From Bartonella grahamii ATCC 700132 (GTDB lineage: Bacteria; Pseudomonadota; Alphaproteobacteria; Rhizobiales; Rhizobiaceae), in the NCBI RefSeq assembly GCF_000518085.1, contig NZ_KI912377.1, forward strand, positions 184,960 through 248,959: a stretch of DNA of 64,000 bases. Direction: 5' to 3'. Positions 20,079-30,468 of the stretch are shown in pieces. The notes beneath the pieces are model-generated. The model was given only the letters and a program-made list of their open reading frames with translations, was not told the origin of the DNA and searched no databases. Numbering within the stretch: the stretch's first letter is position 1; each line of letters opens with the position of its first letter. The translations under genes were made by a program, and so were the position numbers.

Positions 20079-20696
20079 ATGAGTAAACGCGAAACAACAA
20101 AGTATAAAATTGACCGTCGTATGGGAGAAAATATTTGGGGTCGTCCGAAATCTCCTGTCAATCGTCGTGATTATGGTCCAGGTCAGCATGGACAGCGTCG
20201 TAAAGGAAAACTTTCTGACTATGGGGTGCAGTTGCGCGCTAAACAGAAATTGAAAGGGTTTTATGGAGATATTTCAGAAAAACAATTTCATAAGACCTAT
20301 GAAGAGGCTGCTCGTCGACGGGGTGATACTGGTGAAAATCTTATCGGTTTGTTAGAATCACGTTTGGATGCTGTTGTTTATCGTGCAAAATTCGTGCCTA
20401 CGATTTTCGCTTCTCGCCAATTTATCAATCACGGTCATGTTAGTGTAAATGGTCGGCGCACAAATATTCAATCTTATCGTTGTAAACCTGGTGATGTTAT
20501 TGAGGTTCGGGAAAAATCAAAACAACTTGTTTTAGTTTTAGAATCAGTGCAATTGGCAGAACGTGATGTCCCTGATTATATTGAAGCAGATCATAAACAG
20601 ATGAAAGCAACCTTTACACGTATTCCTGCTTTTGCAGATGTTCCTTATGCTGTACAAATGGAACCTAATTTGGTTGTTGAATTTTATTCTCGATAA
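20079..20696 (+). CDS. rpsD: 30S ribosomal protein S4
   Basis: This is a primary 16S rRNA-binding protein of the small subunit, 205 residues. The zinc-free N-terminal domain ([41 protein letters not shown]) and the S4 RNA-binding domain ([31 protein letters not shown]) are intact. As in other alphaproteobacteria it is monocistronic rather than part of the alpha operon. AAGGAAATGCG precedes the ATG. The preceding 100 bases are comparatively GC-rich and may form a leader. Confidence 0.97.
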   Translation: MSKRETTKYKIDRRMGENIWGRPKSPVNRRDYGPGQHGQRRKGKLSDYGVQLRAKQKLKGFYGDISEKQFHKTYEEAARRRGDTGENLIGLLESRLDAVVYRAKFVPTIFASRQFINHGHVSVNGRRTNIQSYRCKPGDVIEVREKSKQLVLVLESVQLAERDVPDYIEADHKQMKATFTRIPAFADVPYAVQMEPNLVVEFYSR

Positions 20697-20963
20697 TTTT
20701 TCTGCAAGAGAAATTATTTTTCTCTTCTATTATTATAACTTCAAAATATTGTGTTATTTTTACAATCTCTGAAGTTAATAAGTGCTTTTTGTGAATGGTT
20801 CTATATTAAGTTTATTGCTATGTTTTATAGTCATAGACTTATATAGTTCCATTTCTTTTTTGTGTATCTAATTTATAAATTCAAAAAACATAAATGTAAG
20901 CTTGCTTTAATATTTGTTTTTATCTTTGCAAAACAAGCTGTTTATTGTGCAGGATATGGTATT

Positions 20964-21839
20964 ATGAATGATGTTTCAGTTGAATATCAGGCAATAGAAG
21001 AAAACGAAGGGAGAGATGATCCTTTAATAAGCGAAGCAGATAATTGTCATCCAATGTTTCGTGTTGCTCCTTCAAGCGTAGAATTTAATAAATTGCGCAA
21101 ACGACTTTTGCGTCATATGCGACAAGCTTTGGATGATTTTTCTATGCTCTCTACAGGAAAAAAATGGCTTGTTGCTTTATCGGGTGGAAAAGACTCTTAT
21201 GGTTTATTAGCGCTTCTTTTAGACTTAAAGTGGCGAGGTCTTTTATCCGTTGAAATTCTTGCCTGTAATCTTGATCAAGGGCAACCTGGATTCCCTAAGC
21301 ATATTCTTCCAGACTTTTTAAGTTCTTATAAAATTCCATATCGTATTGAATATCAGGATACTTATTCCATTGTTACAGATAAATTGGCAGAGTCGCAGAC
21401 ATATTGTTCACTTTGTTCTCGATTACGACGTGGTAATCTCTATCGTATTGCACGTGAAGAGGGATGTTCTGCATTAGTTTTAGGTCATCATCGTGATGAT
21501 GTTTTAGAAACATTTTTTATGAATTTGTTTCACGGTGGCCGATTAGCTGCCATGCCTGGAAAACTTAAAAATGATGAAGGAGATCTTTTTGTGTTACGTC
21601 CTCTTGTTTATGCAGCTGAGGAAGATATGGAAAAATTTTCTCAAGCAATGCAATTTCCGATTATTCCTTGTAATCTTTGCGGTAGTCAAGATGGTTTACA
21701 ACGTAATGCAATGAAAGAAATGCTGAAAAATATCGAAAGACAAATGCCAGGACGTAAAGATACGATGATTCGCGCTTTAACAAATGTACGCCCAAGTCAT
21801 TTGCTTGATAAGAAATTCTTTGATTTTAAGACCTGTTAA
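20964..21839 (+). CDS. ttcA: tRNA 2-thiocytidine(32) synthetase TtcA
   Basis: This Fe-S enzyme puts sulfur on C32 of certain tRNAs. The 291-residue protein has the PP-loop SGGKDSYG (about residues 73-80), a central CSLCSRLRR pair of cysteines and a late CNLCGSQ, matching the cluster-binding cysteines of TtcA, plus [14 protein letters not shown]. The frame is open from a GTG at 20862, but the upstream part looks like an unrelated hydrophobic run. ATG 20964 with AGGA upstream gives the normal size. It depends on the Fe-S and desulfurase functions encoded at 47.7-54.4 kb. Confidence 0.9.
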   Translation: MNDVSVEYQAIEENEGRDDPLISEADNCHPMFRVAPSSVEFNKLRKRLLRHMRQALDDFSMLSTGKKWLVALSGGKDSYGLLALLLDLKWRGLLSVEILACNLDQGQPGFPKHILPDFLSSYKIPYRIEYQDTYSIVTDKLAESQTYCSLCSRLRRGNLYRIAREEGCSALVLGHHRDDVLETFFMNLFHGGRLAAMPGKLKNDEGDLFVLRPLVYAAEEDMEKFSQAMQFPIIPCNLCGSQDGLQRNAMKEMLKNIERQMPGRKDTMIRALTNVRPSHLLDKKFFDFKTC

Positions 21840-22364
21840 TAAAGATTAGATATTTAAAAAAATAAGTTCAAAGAGTTTAAGATAAGATACTTATTTATAA
21901 TGATAATTTATTTTTTTAATTTAAATACCGTAAGATTGTTTTGTTTTAAATTCTCTTATATTGCATCCATAAAAAACATTTGCTGGCATATCACAAAGGA
22001 AATTCTTGTGTGCATAAGACACTATTGAAAAAAGTTTCCTTTCACTAACTAATGACTGTCGCAATATGAAAAATGGGAAAATAGTACGATTGTCGATTTT
22101 CTCTTTTGTTAAGTAAAAATGGTGAACCTTGAGGATTTTATTCTTTTGCGCCGCCGTCACCTCATTTAAGGCATTAAATTAAGAGAATATATAACTGCTC
22201 GGTATTTGTGGAGTGTATAGCAAACATTCAGGGCGAGGATTGCTCGTAAATTCTCATGAAGTGAGTTACATAAGTGATCAAGTTCGATTGTGAGTAGCCG
22301 ATCTTTTTATAAACCAATGCTGATAGAAATCTTCATCATTGAGGACAGGGAAGAAGTTAAATTT
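21840..22364. other. Spacer, possibly with decayed coding sequence
   Basis: This is 525 bases between ttcA and rimO (convergent). A minus-strand frame of 79 codons (21921-22160) reads on upstream with stops into a further coding-like stretch (FPVLNDEDFYQHW near 22340), which may be the remains of a gene. I recognise no family and do not call a gene. Confidence 0.3.
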
Positions 22365-23678
22365 TCAAACTGCTACACCATAAAGATCATAGGCATCCGA
22401 CTGTTCAATTTTAACGCTGACAAATTCACCAACACGCAACGGGCGTCGTGATGATATATGGACAACACCATCTATTTCTGGAGCATCGTATTGACTACGT
22501 CCTTTGGCAACTTTTCCTTGACTTTCATCGATAAGCACTTGGAGTCTTTTTCCAATTTTTTTCTTTAAAAGATGTGTAGAAATTTGTTGTTGTTTTGCCA
22601 TAAAACGATGCCAGCGATTTTCTTTCACCTCTTCAGGAATATTTTCTAATCCCAAATCATTTGCGGCGGCTCCTTTTACCTCTTCATATTTAAAGCACCC
22701 AGCGCGTTCAATTTTTGCTTCTTCTAGCCATTCTAGGAGTATATTAAAATCTTCATTCGTTTCGCCAGGAAAACCAACAATAAATGTTGACCGCAAAGTA
22801 AGATCTGGGCATATTTTTCGCCATTTTTCAATTCTACGGTTTGTTTTTTCTATGAGTGCAGGACGCTTCATATGACGCAAAATAGCTGGTGATGCATGCT
22901 GAAAAGGAATATCCAGATAAGGAAGAATTTTTTTTGCAGCCATAAGTTCGATAACTTCATCAACATGGGGATAAGGATAAACGTAATGCATACGTATCCA
23001 AATACCCATATCGCCTAGTTCGCGACAAAGATCAAAGAATTTTGTTTTTATTGTACGATCTTTCCAAGAATTTTCGAGATATTTTAGATCAATACCATAA
23101 GCACTCGTATCTTGTGAAATAACTAAAAGTTCTTTTACACCCGCTTGCACGAGTTTTTCAGCTTCACGAAGAACATCGCTGATGGGACGTGAAGTGAGAT
23201 CACCACGCAGAGTAGGGATGATACAAAAACTACACTGGTTAGAGCATCCTTCAGAAATCTTTAAGTAGGCGTAATGGCGAGGTGTTAAACGAATACCTTG
23301 GGGAGGAACTAAATCAAGAAAAGGATCATGAACAGGAGGAATTGCTGTATGAACAGCTTCTATAACACTTTCATAAGCTTGCGGTTTTGTAATAGCCAAT
23401 ACATTAGGATACGTTTGGCGAATAACATCAGGATCAGCACCAAGACACCCCGTTACAATAACTTTTCCATTTTTTTTGAGAGCTTCATCAATATTGGCTA
23501 ATGATTCTCTCCTTGCCGAGTCAAGAAAGCCACAGGTATTCACAATAACGACATCAGCTCCTTGATGTTGACGTGAAATTTCATACCCTTCAGAGCGAAG
23601 GCGTGTAATAATTCGCTCAGAATCTACGAGTGCTTTTGGGCATCCGAGGGAGACAAAACTAATACGAGGTGCTACCAT
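22365..23678 (-). CDS. rimO: Ribosomal protein uS12 methylthiotransferase RimO
   Basis: This radical-SAM methylthiotransferase modifies an aspartate of ribosomal protein S12. The 437-residue protein has an N-terminal UPF0004 domain with the auxiliary-cluster cysteines ([30 protein letters not shown]), the radical-SAM motif [13 protein letters not shown] (about residue 145) and a C-terminal TRAM domain (about 370-437). It needs Fe-S clusters from the suf system. Single gene on the minus strand. Confidence 0.96.
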   Translation of the reverse strand: MVAPRISFVSLGCPKALVDSERIITRLRSEGYEISRQHQGADVVIVNTCGFLDSARRESLANIDEALKKNGKVIVTGCLGADPDVIRQTYPNVLAITKPQAYESVIEAVHTAIPPVHDPFLDLVPPQGIRLTPRHYAYLKISEGCSNQCSFCIIPTLRGDLTSRPISDVLREAEKLVQAGVKELLVISQDTSAYGIDLKYLENSWKDRTIKTKFFDLCRELGDMGIWIRMHYVYPYPHVDEVIELMAAKKILPYLDIPFQHASPAILRHMKRPALIEKTNRRIEKWRKICPDLTLRSTFIVGFPGETNEDFNILLEWLEEAKIERAGCFKYEEVKGAAANDLGLENIPEEVKENRWHRFMAKQQQISTHLLKKKIGKRLQVLIDESQGKVAKGRSQYDAPEIDGVVHISSRRPLRVGEFVSVKIEQSDAYDLYGVAV

Positions 23679-24127
23679 GATGATCCTACAATTATTGTGA
23701 ATGATTGAGTTACACTTTTATAACTGAAAAATAATGTTCTTTAATTTTTATACCTATGCAATAAAATCTGTTACAAAGTTATTTTATTTTTTTCTACAAA
23801 ATTTTATGTGTTTTTATGCATGCATACAATTTATATCGTAAAATTCTGTCATTGAGGACGATGATATAAGGTTGCTTCCTTCAAAGCATTCAAGTTCTTT
23901 TATAAAGTACGTGGTGAATATTTTAAAGCTTACTTGTCGCTCCTTGCGTAAGTGAAGGACATGTAGGGAAGGAAAAATGAAACCCGCTCGATAAGGATCT
24001 GGACTGTTTATAAACCGAATTGGGGCATCCTTTGGCAGTGGAGAGGAAGTCAACTGCGTGTGGCACAATAAAAAAATACTCAACAACTCCTTATTGCGAT
24101 ATCTATCGCGTACTATAAGGTTTATTT
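23679..24127. other. Spacer between lexA and rimO
   Basis: This 449-base region includes a 90-codon minus-strand frame (23814-24086) with no ribosome-binding site, no recognisable domain and an unusual composition. I regard it as non-coding or decayed sequence. Confidence 0.35.
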
Positions 24128-24841
24128 TTAATATTTGCGAATAAGTCCGGTAAGTTTGCCTTGTATTTCTACACGTTCGGATTCGTATGTACGTGCTTCA
24201 TAATGAGGATTTGCGGCTTCTAATGCAATAGAAGCTCCTTTGCGTCGATAACGTTTTAATGTGGCTTCTTTTTTATCAATAAACGCAACAATAATTTCAC
24301 CTGTTATTGCTGTATTTTGACGTTTCACAATGATCGTATCTTTATCAAGGATACCAGCCTCCATCATAGAATCATCTTTAACTTCTAATGCGTAGTGCTC
24401 ACCTGTATTAACCATATTACGTGGGAGAGAAAGAGTGTTTATTTGTTGCAGTATAGCAGAGGCGGGCACGCTCGCAGAAATACGTCCCATAATAGGAATG
24501 GTGATATTTTTTTTTTCTTCTTCATCAAAGTTGTCAAGGTTACTCAAGTTTTTTGATATTTCCCTTTTATTTTTTTCTATCATACTGGGAGAAATTTTAC
24601 GTGCTAAAGAAAGGTTAAATGTTATTTTCTCAGGGAGTCGAATCACCTCTACTGCACGAGCGCGATTGGGTAAACGACGTATAAACCCTCGTTGTTCTAA
24701 GGCTATAATGAGCTTATGAATACCAGACTTTGAAGAAAGTTCTAATGCATTTTTCATTTCTTCAAAAGAAGGAGGAACACCAGTTTCTTTTGTATGGTTA
24801 TGAATAAACAAGAGTAGCTCATATTGTTTACATGTTAGCAT
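24128..24841 (-). CDS. lexA: LexA repressor with atypical Ala-Ser cleavage site
   Basis: This is the 237-residue repressor of the SOS response. The N-terminal winged helix (GVPPSFEEMKNALELSSKSGIHKLI) and C-terminal S24 peptidase domain are both intact, with catalytic Ser158 (KDDSMMEAG) and Lys196 (EATLKRY). The self-cleavage site, normally Ala-Gly (for example GRIAAGVP in related bacteria), reads GRISASVP, giving Ala123-Ser124. I found no GTTC-N7-GTTC box in the first 150 bases upstream. Cleavage efficiency and autoregulation may therefore differ from the standard model. Confidence 0.94.
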   Translation of the reverse strand: MLTCKQYELLLFIHNHTKETGVPPSFEEMKNALELSSKSGIHKLIIALEQRGFIRRLPNRARAVEVIRLPEKITFNLSLARKISPSMIEKNKREISKNLSNLDNFDEEEKKNITIPIMGRISASVPASAILQQINTLSLPRNMVNTGEHYALEVKDDSMMEAGILDKDTIIVKRQNTAITGEIIVAFIDKKEATLKRYRRKGASIALEAANPHYEARTYESERVEIQGKLTGLIRKY

Positions 24842-26013
24842 TCAATATTCCAATCAAAATAATAAAAAAGGAGTAAAGTAAAAATACATGTATATATAAC
24901 AATTTTACAATTTTTTTCCGCAAAATCAAAATTATTTTCTTTATTTTTGATCCTATAAGTTAAGTTAATGAAGAAATATGTTTATTTATAGACATATTTA
25001 AATTATTATTTATATAAAACTTACTTTAAGAATTTTATGAAATTATTATTTATATATTATATATATACATTAATATTAAACAATGTATAAAAATACTTTA
25101 TAGCTCTGACTGAATTATCCAACACTAAATTTTATGACCAGTGTTATACTTTTCTTCTAAAAATATATCTACGTATTTTGTAATTTCTTGATATAAAAAA
25201 GTTAATTAGAAGGCATTTTATATATTTAGAACACTCTATGGGTATTTAGATCATTTTGCACACTGCATATTATTTCTGCTTTTTTTAAGTAAAATTATCT
25301 ACAGCTATAATAGTGAGCATAATTTATAGTCATTCGGGATACTTTCAATGAGACTGAATTTTATGTCTGTTTTATTCTATAGGATAAATTGGCTTTCGTT
25401 ATATATTCATTATGCATGAATAAAAATCATACCCTCAAAATGCCATTGTTGCTCATTGTCCCATTTTCAGGTCTAACGTACCAACCGCTATATACTATTT
25501 TGCTGAACCCTAATGTTGAGATAATTTTTGGTTATTGAAAGGAGGTATAAAAGGTATTTTCATTTCTTTTTTATAGTTTTATTCTCTCACTCAAGTGATG
25601 AAATTATAAATTGTTATAAATCAATATGTTATATTGTAAATCTGTATTCATATTTGAAAATTGAAAACTAAAATATGAAGATATAAAAATAATATTATAG
25701 TAAAAGGTATTTTTTCTCTATCCATTATGCTCAACAAGCCATGTGAGGGAAGGAGGGTAATTTCTTATAATTTTAGCGCTCCGAATCTATGCAATATTTT
25801 GCAATGAAATTGTTCCTTGATTGAAACTTCAAAAAGAAGATTAAAGAGTATCTATACAATGATGAAAAAAGGAGGGGAAAACGGAAAATTATTGATAACT
25901 GAAGAAAATAATAATATTTTTCTTCAAAAGGTGTTGACCAAATGAAAAGTCAACCGTATGTTCCCTTCACTTTCTGCAAATTAGATAGTCTACAAACTAG
26001 ATAGCTTGTGTGA
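24842..26013. other. Long AT-rich region upstream of lexA and tRNA-Lys
   Basis: This 1172-base stretch contains no frame I can defend. It holds the tRNA-Lys promoter at its right end (25934-25962) and must hold the lexA promoter at its left end. The rest may be decayed sequence; I see no repeats or insertion-sequence ends. Confidence 0.45.
25934..25962 (+). promoter_or_regulatory. Promoter of tRNA-Lys
   Basis: TTGACC (25934-25939) and TATGTT (25957-25962) are spaced by 17 bases, placing the start of transcription about 45 bases before the tRNA. The spacer also contains a GTTGAC / GTCAAC inverted repeat (25933-25954), which may be coincidental. Confidence 0.5.
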
Positions 26014-26089
26014 GAGCGCGTAGCTCAGCTGGTAGAGCAACTGACTTTTAATCAGTAGGTCCAGGGTTCGAATCCCTGCGCGCTCACCA
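26014..26089 (+). tRNA. tRNA-Lys (anticodon TTT)
   Basis: The gene folds as a complete cloverleaf. The acceptor stem GAGCGCG (26014-26020) pairs with CGCGCTC (26079-26085). The D arm includes AGCTCAGCTGGTAGAGC. The anticodon arm is CTGACTTTTAATCAG with loop CTTTTAA, so the anticodon is TTT. The T arm is CAGGGTTCGAATCCCTG. The discriminator is A, and the CCA end is encoded (26087-26089). Confidence 0.97.
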
Positions 26090-26643
26090 AATTTAAATAA
26101 TATCAATAGACTATACAAAAATTTAAGAATCTTTCTCGTTTTGATTCTTTTTGAAGTTTTTTATTGATTCTATAATCAGTCATTTTCTATCAGATGTTTT
26201 GGAATAGAGCGATGCTATGCTGTCTCCTGTCCAAAAATAAAGAGCTTTAAGCTTACGATACGGTTGTACCTGCGTTGGCAGCAAATGTGGTTGCTCCTTT
26301 TCTCAATCCATAGATTGATTTTTTAATACCTACTGCATTACATGATTCGCAAAACAAGTTGCTAAAATCACCACTTATTCACAGTTTATATTATGAAATA
26401 ACTTTTCTATAAGATGTTGATTTGTTTAATTTTCATTCTTTTTAACATCGAGTATAGTACATTTATTTCTTACAAAAACCATAAAATGGTTAACAATGTG
26501 TTAATTTCTTGATAAGAGGGGAAAATTCAAGAGTGGTATATGCGTGAGGGGAATCATTTAAAAACGTAAATTCTTCCGTCGCGTACAAAAAGCGTGACGT
26601 GGTTTTTACAGTAATACTTAACAGAAATAAGTGGACTGAATAG
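26090..26643. other. Spacer between tRNA-Lys and rlpA
   Basis: This is 554 bases with the tRNA terminator at its left end and no recognisable gene. An rlpA promoter must lie near the right end, but I cannot place it. Confidence 0.4.
26125..26152 (+). terminator. Likely terminator of tRNA-Lys
   Basis: AAGAATC (26125-26131) pairs with GATTCTT (26143-26149) across an 11-base loop and is followed by a short T run. It lies 36 bases after the tRNA end. The stem is short, so this is tentative. Confidence 0.5.
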
Positions 26644-27543
26644 ATGCCTTCAAATAGAAAAAAGAATTTTACTTTTATGATTAAACCAACACTTCAATTG
26701 TTTTCTATGATAGTCATTTCTCAGTCACTGGTATCTTGTTGCGCAAGCCAAACTATGAATTTTTCAATAAAAGATTCCTATCATAATAAACCAATTAACG
26801 TAAACACTTCTGTACTACCTCAACAAGTATCCAATAAGAAGAATCAATCGGAAGAAAAAAAGCGTGGACGAGCTATTGTTGGTAAACCTTATCAAATAAA
26901 AGGAAAGTGGTATTATCCTCAAAATGATCCAACTTATAAACGTGTTGGCGAAGCATCATGGTATGGTTCAGATTTTCATGGGCGTTTAACTGCCAACGGT
27001 GAAATTTATGACATGAATCTTTTGACTGCTGCTCATCCTACAATGCCTTTACCGAGCTATGCTCGTGTTACTAATTTGAAAAATGGATCTTCAATCATTG
27101 TTAGAGTGAATGATCGCGGACCTTTTATGAAAGACAGAATCATTGATTTATCAAAGCAAGCTGCGGCAATACTGGGGTATGTAGATAGGGGGGTTGCAGA
27201 TGTTAAGGTAGAATATATTGCTGAAGCACCCGTTGGCTATTATGATGGTGCATATTTAATGGCCTCTTATACTCCTGGAAATGCTGCCTCGTATTCATTA
27301 GCGTCAGAAAATGTTTCGAAAAAAAGAGAAACTGTTTTGTTAAAAGATAAGCGCAATACAGGAAACAAAGAAGGATTAGCTAAAGCTGCTGCTGTTGAAC
27401 AGGAACAACGTAATAAAACTGTTGCAGTTAAATTGCCAGAAATTGGTCCTATCATGGTTGATAAGCCGATGCCATTCGATCAAGTTGCTTCTATAAATAA
27501 GCTAAACAAAAAAACAAAGGTCAATTGGCTACAACTGTTTTAA
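26644..27543 (+). CDS. rlpA: RlpA-like lipoprotein (septal peptidoglycan enzyme family)
   Basis: This 299-residue envelope lipoprotein has a basic N-terminus, a hydrophobic stretch and the lipobox LVSC (Cys32), so it should be lipid-anchored after cleavage. The double-psi beta-barrel domain spans about residues 100-185: GEASWYGSDFHGRLTANGE, AAHPTMPLP and VRVNDRGPFMKDRIIDLS, including the conserved Asp. RlpA relatives are lytic transglycosylases or septal proteins. The C-terminal third is low-complexity and basic, and I see no SPOR domain, which E. coli RlpA carries. An internal ATG at 26677 is a possible alternative start. Confidence 0.9.
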   Translation: MPSNRKKNFTFMIKPTLQLFSMIVISQSLVSCCASQTMNFSIKDSYHNKPINVNTSVLPQQVSNKKNQSEEKKRGRAIVGKPYQIKGKWYYPQNDPTYKRVGEASWYGSDFHGRLTANGEIYDMNLLTAAHPTMPLPSYARVTNLKNGSSIIVRVNDRGPFMKDRIIDLSKQAAAILGYVDRGVADVKVEYIAEAPVGYYDGAYLMASYTPGNAASYSLASENVSKKRETVLLKDKRNTGNKEGLAKAAAVEQEQRNKTVAVKLPEIGPIMVDKPMPFDQVASINKLNKKTKVNWLQLF

Positions 27544-28631
27544 GAAAATATGCGTTGATTTTTTATCTATATAATTCTCTAGTAAAAAAGATAAGAACTT
27601 ACGGATTTAGTGGAAGGTTTTCATCTTAAAGCGCGTTGTCCTTTTAAAAAAGCGTGGTTGGGTGCTATTATAAATTCAGTACGAACTTTCTACTCCATTA
27701 CTGGTCTATTCGTCGTTTTATGATATTTCTTGCTTTAATAAAGCACGTACTTTTCTTGCTGTAATAGCTTTTGCTAGACGAGGGGAGATTATTGTATCAG
27801 TCTGTTTGTGTAATCTCCAAAGCAACTATACAATCAATTTGATAGGAATAAAAAGCTTGAAAAATATTTTCTTTTGATTCGGTTTTGCAGCTTTCCAAAA
27901 AGCATCCACGGTAATATCTTATGAAGAGATTATGCATTACTTCATGCTTTTGTTTATCATGTTCTTTAATGGAGTAAGTCCCCTCACGAGAAACAGAGCG
28001 TCTCAAACAAAATACACATACATTGCCAATTCACGTACTTATTTAAAAGGGAAATATTTCAACACGTTACAAGCCTATTTTACGATAGCGCCTATGAATG
28101 GTATGAGTGGTAACGCCTTTAGACATCACTATCTTTACACTTATGAAGATATAAACCGACACCATCGTACACTTTGTAAGCCTCCAATGTTTTGTGCGAT
28201 AATTCTTAACTCTTGAGAGGTTGATAAGAGGTATTTTTACTCTCTTTTTTAATAATTTTTATCCATATACGAACTTTACTTATGACGCGTAAGTAAGCAA
28301 ATTTTATTAAATTCAATATGAGAAGAAATATAACGAAGAAATCTTACAGCATTTTTAATAATATATAAGTTAAAATATTATAATTTTTATAATAAACAAT
28401 TTACTATAAATATAAAACAAAAAACTTAAAAATATTTTTGTCTTTGTATACTTTAAAATATTAAACTAAACCTATGTAGAAGATAAAAAGTGCATCATAT
28501 TACTTTTGATAACGTTGAATAAAAATAAAGTCTTTTCTTGAGTTGTCAATAATTCCTCAATTTGCGGAAATAAAAAAGTTTTTTCCTATATAAGATTCTT
28601 TATGTTGATCTTTGGGATGGGAGGAGAAGCT
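27544..28631. other. Long spacer with possible remnants of a minus-strand gene
   Basis: Of these 1088 bases, the part around 27690-28200 has coding-like composition on the minus strand but is broken by stops and shifts of frame. A final piece reading IISPRLAKAITARKVRALL (about 27720-27790) joins imperfectly to a 69-codon frame (27797-28006). I interpret this as a decayed gene of unknown family, with low certainty. The right part (28220-28600) is plain AT-rich spacer with the dac promoter region. Confidence 0.35.
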
Positions 28632-29795
28632 ATGTATACAACATTAAGGATCTTATTGACTTTATGGGGGATATTGGCATTTGACACGTGGGGGAGAGCA
28701 GAAGGTTTTCAAATTTCTGCATCACAATTGTTGTTACTCGATGATGATACAGGGACAATACTTTATGAAAAACAAAGTGATATTCCTTTTTTTCCTGCTT
28801 CATTAGCAAAATTGATGACAGTGGAAGTCGTATTTCATCACTTAAAGGAGGGATTGTTAAAGAGTACGCAGAAATTCAAGGTCAGTGAAAATGCTTGGCG
28901 TAAAGGTGGAGCACCTTCCGGTACAACCACTATGTTTGCAAAGATAAAGACAGAAATCAGTGTTTCTGATCTTTTACGTGGTTTAATTATTATGAATGGA
29001 AATGATGCTGCTATTATTCTTGCTGAAGGAATATCTGGACATGAGGCTCATTTTGCAAAACTGATGAATCAGCGCGCGAAAATAGTCGGATTATCTCAGA
29101 GTCATTTTGTTAACGCAACAGGGCTACCCGAAGAGGGACAATTTGTAACCGTGCGTGATATGATTATATTAGCACGTCATATTGTTCAGGAATATCCGGA
29201 TTATTATGCACTTTATCGTGAACCTCATTTTACGTGGAATAATATTTTTCAACGTAATAAAAATCCTCTTATTTCTAAGGAAATTGGTGTAGAAGGATTT
29301 GGTTTTGGCTACAGCGGAAAAGAAGGTTTTTCAATGGTTGCCACCATTTCTAAAAATCATCGACGTCTTTTTTTAGCAATCAATGGTTTACAAGATGGTA
29401 AAAAATATACAAAAGAAATAGAACGCATTCTTCAATGGGGAATGACAGCATTTGATCTCAAAACGATTTTCACAAAAGAAGAAGCGGTTGGTCGTGCTTC
29501 TGTTTATGGTGGTACGCAAAATTTTGTTCCACTCATTGTTAAAAAACCAATAAGTTTTATGCTTTCGAATGAAAAAAAAGTAAATGTTAAAGCAAAAATT
29601 AAATATCATGGTCCATTGAAAGCTCCTATCGTTTCTGGACAATCAGTTGGCGTTATTCAAATTTTAGAAGATAAAAAGGTTCTTCTGGAAAAACCAGTTT
29701 TTGCCGGAATGAATGTTCAGGAAGGAAGTTTCTTTGCAAAAGTAAAAAATGCATTCTATGAAATAACAATTGGATGGTTACGGAAATATTTGTAG
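28632..29795 (+). CDS. dacA: D-alanyl-D-alanine carboxypeptidase family protein with altered active-site motifs
   Basis: This 387-residue exported protein is of the DacA/DacF (peptidase S11) family. A perfect GGGAGGAG upstream makes ATG 28632 the start, ahead of the open frame from 28602. A signal peptide covers about residues 1-23. The first motif SLAK (57-60) is intact. The second, normally S-x-N, reads NGN (122-124). The third, normally KTG in GLKTGYT, aligns with GFGFGYS (224 region), losing the lysine. A C-terminal PBP5-type beta domain and amphipathic anchor (ITIGWLRKYL) are present. It may have weak or no carboxypeptidase activity. It heads a plus-strand operon with tmk and holB. Confidence 0.88.
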   Translation: MYTTLRILLTLWGILAFDTWGRAEGFQISASQLLLLDDDTGTILYEKQSDIPFFPASLAKLMTVEVVFHHLKEGLLKSTQKFKVSENAWRKGGAPSGTTTMFAKIKTEISVSDLLRGLIIMNGNDAAIILAEGISGHEAHFAKLMNQRAKIVGLSQSHFVNATGLPEEGQFVTVRDMIILARHIVQEYPDYYALYREPHFTWNNIFQRNKNPLISKEIGVEGFGFGYSGKEGFSMVATISKNHRRLFLAINGLQDGKKYTKEIERILQWGMTAFDLKTIFTKEEAVGRASVYGGTQNFVPLIVKKPISFMLSNEKKVNVKAKIKYHGPLKAPIVSGQSVGVIQILEDKKVLLEKPVFAGMNVQEGSFFAKVKNAFYEITIGWLRKYL

Positions 29796-29823
29796 TTACG
29801 TGCTAATAAGGTTAAGGTCATAC

Positions 29824-30468
29824 GTGTCAGGTTATTTTATTACATTCGAAGGAGGGGACGGGGTAGGAAAAACGGTGCAGATTTCTTTACTTGCTGAGTC
29901 TCTCTCACACCAAGGTTATGATGTTGTCACAACACGAGAACCAGGGGGAACGCTAGGAGCAGAAGCAATCCGGCATATTTTATTGTCAGGGCAGGCGCAA
30001 CAGTATGGACCGTTGATTGAAGCTGTTTTGTTTACAGCCGCACGTGTCGACCATGTTACCGAGGTTATTGCGCCTTCTTTGCAAAAAGGTAAAATCGTTT
30101 TATGTGACCGCTTTATTGATTCTACACGCGTTTATCAAGGACTCAATGATACAGTCAGTTCTTCTCTTCTTGCTGTTTTAGAGTGTATTGCACTCAATGG
30201 TATCTTGCCCCATTTAACATTTTTATTAGATATGCCAGCAATGTGTGGTATGAAACGTGCAAATTTACGAAGAAAAGAAACAGAAGAAATTGATTATTTT
30301 GAAAAAGATCAGTTGGAAGTTCAAGAACAAAGGCGTCAAGCTTTTCTTCAATTGGCCAAACAGGAACCCCATAGATTTCGAGTCATTGATGCCACTGGCT
30401 CAGTGGAAGCCGTTGCACATCAAATAAAAAATATTTGTCATCAGGTATTGTTGGATAAGCTTTCATGA
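29824..30468 (+). CDS. tmk: Thymidylate kinase
   Basis: This enzyme phosphorylates dTMP to dTDP. The 214-residue protein has P-loop FEGGDGVGKTVQ, the DR-(x) motif in CDRFIDSTRVYQG and an Arg-rich LID (MKRANLRRKETEEIDYFEK). The open frame goes back to 29770, but the family start SGYFITFEGGDG follows a GTG at 29824 with AAGG upstream, giving the normal length. It lies 28 bases after dac and overlaps holB by four bases (ATGA). Confidence 0.95.
   Translation: MSGYFITFEGGDGVGKTVQISLLAESLSHQGYDVVTTREPGGTLGAEAIRHILLSGQAQQYGPLIEAVLFTAARVDHVTEVIAPSLQKGKIVLCDRFIDSTRVYQGLNDTVSSSLLAVLECIALNGILPHLTFLLDMPAMCGMKRANLRRKETEEIDYFEKDQLEVQEQRRQAFLQLAKQEPHRFRVIDATGSVEAVAHQIKNICHQVLLDKLS

Noticed and set aside
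20706-20726. AAGAGAAA / TTTCTCTT hairpin after rpsD
   Set aside because: The stem is weak and no T tract follows; terminator possible but not supported.
21921-22160. 79-codon minus-strand frame between ttcA and rimO
   Set aside because: No family match by eye and no good start signal. It might be part of a decayed gene but not an intact one.
23814-24086. 90-codon minus-strand frame between lexA and rimO
   Set aside because: No ribosome-binding site, no recognisable domain and biased composition. Kept only as spacer.
24842-26013. CRISPR array or tRNA-associated integrated element in the long spacer beside tRNA-Lys
   Set aside because: No regularly spaced repeats, no integrase frame and no duplicated tRNA 3' end were seen.
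27932-28216. 94-codon plus-strand frame between rlpA and dac
   Set aside because: It lies opposite the more coding-like minus-strand remnants and has no ribosome-binding site.
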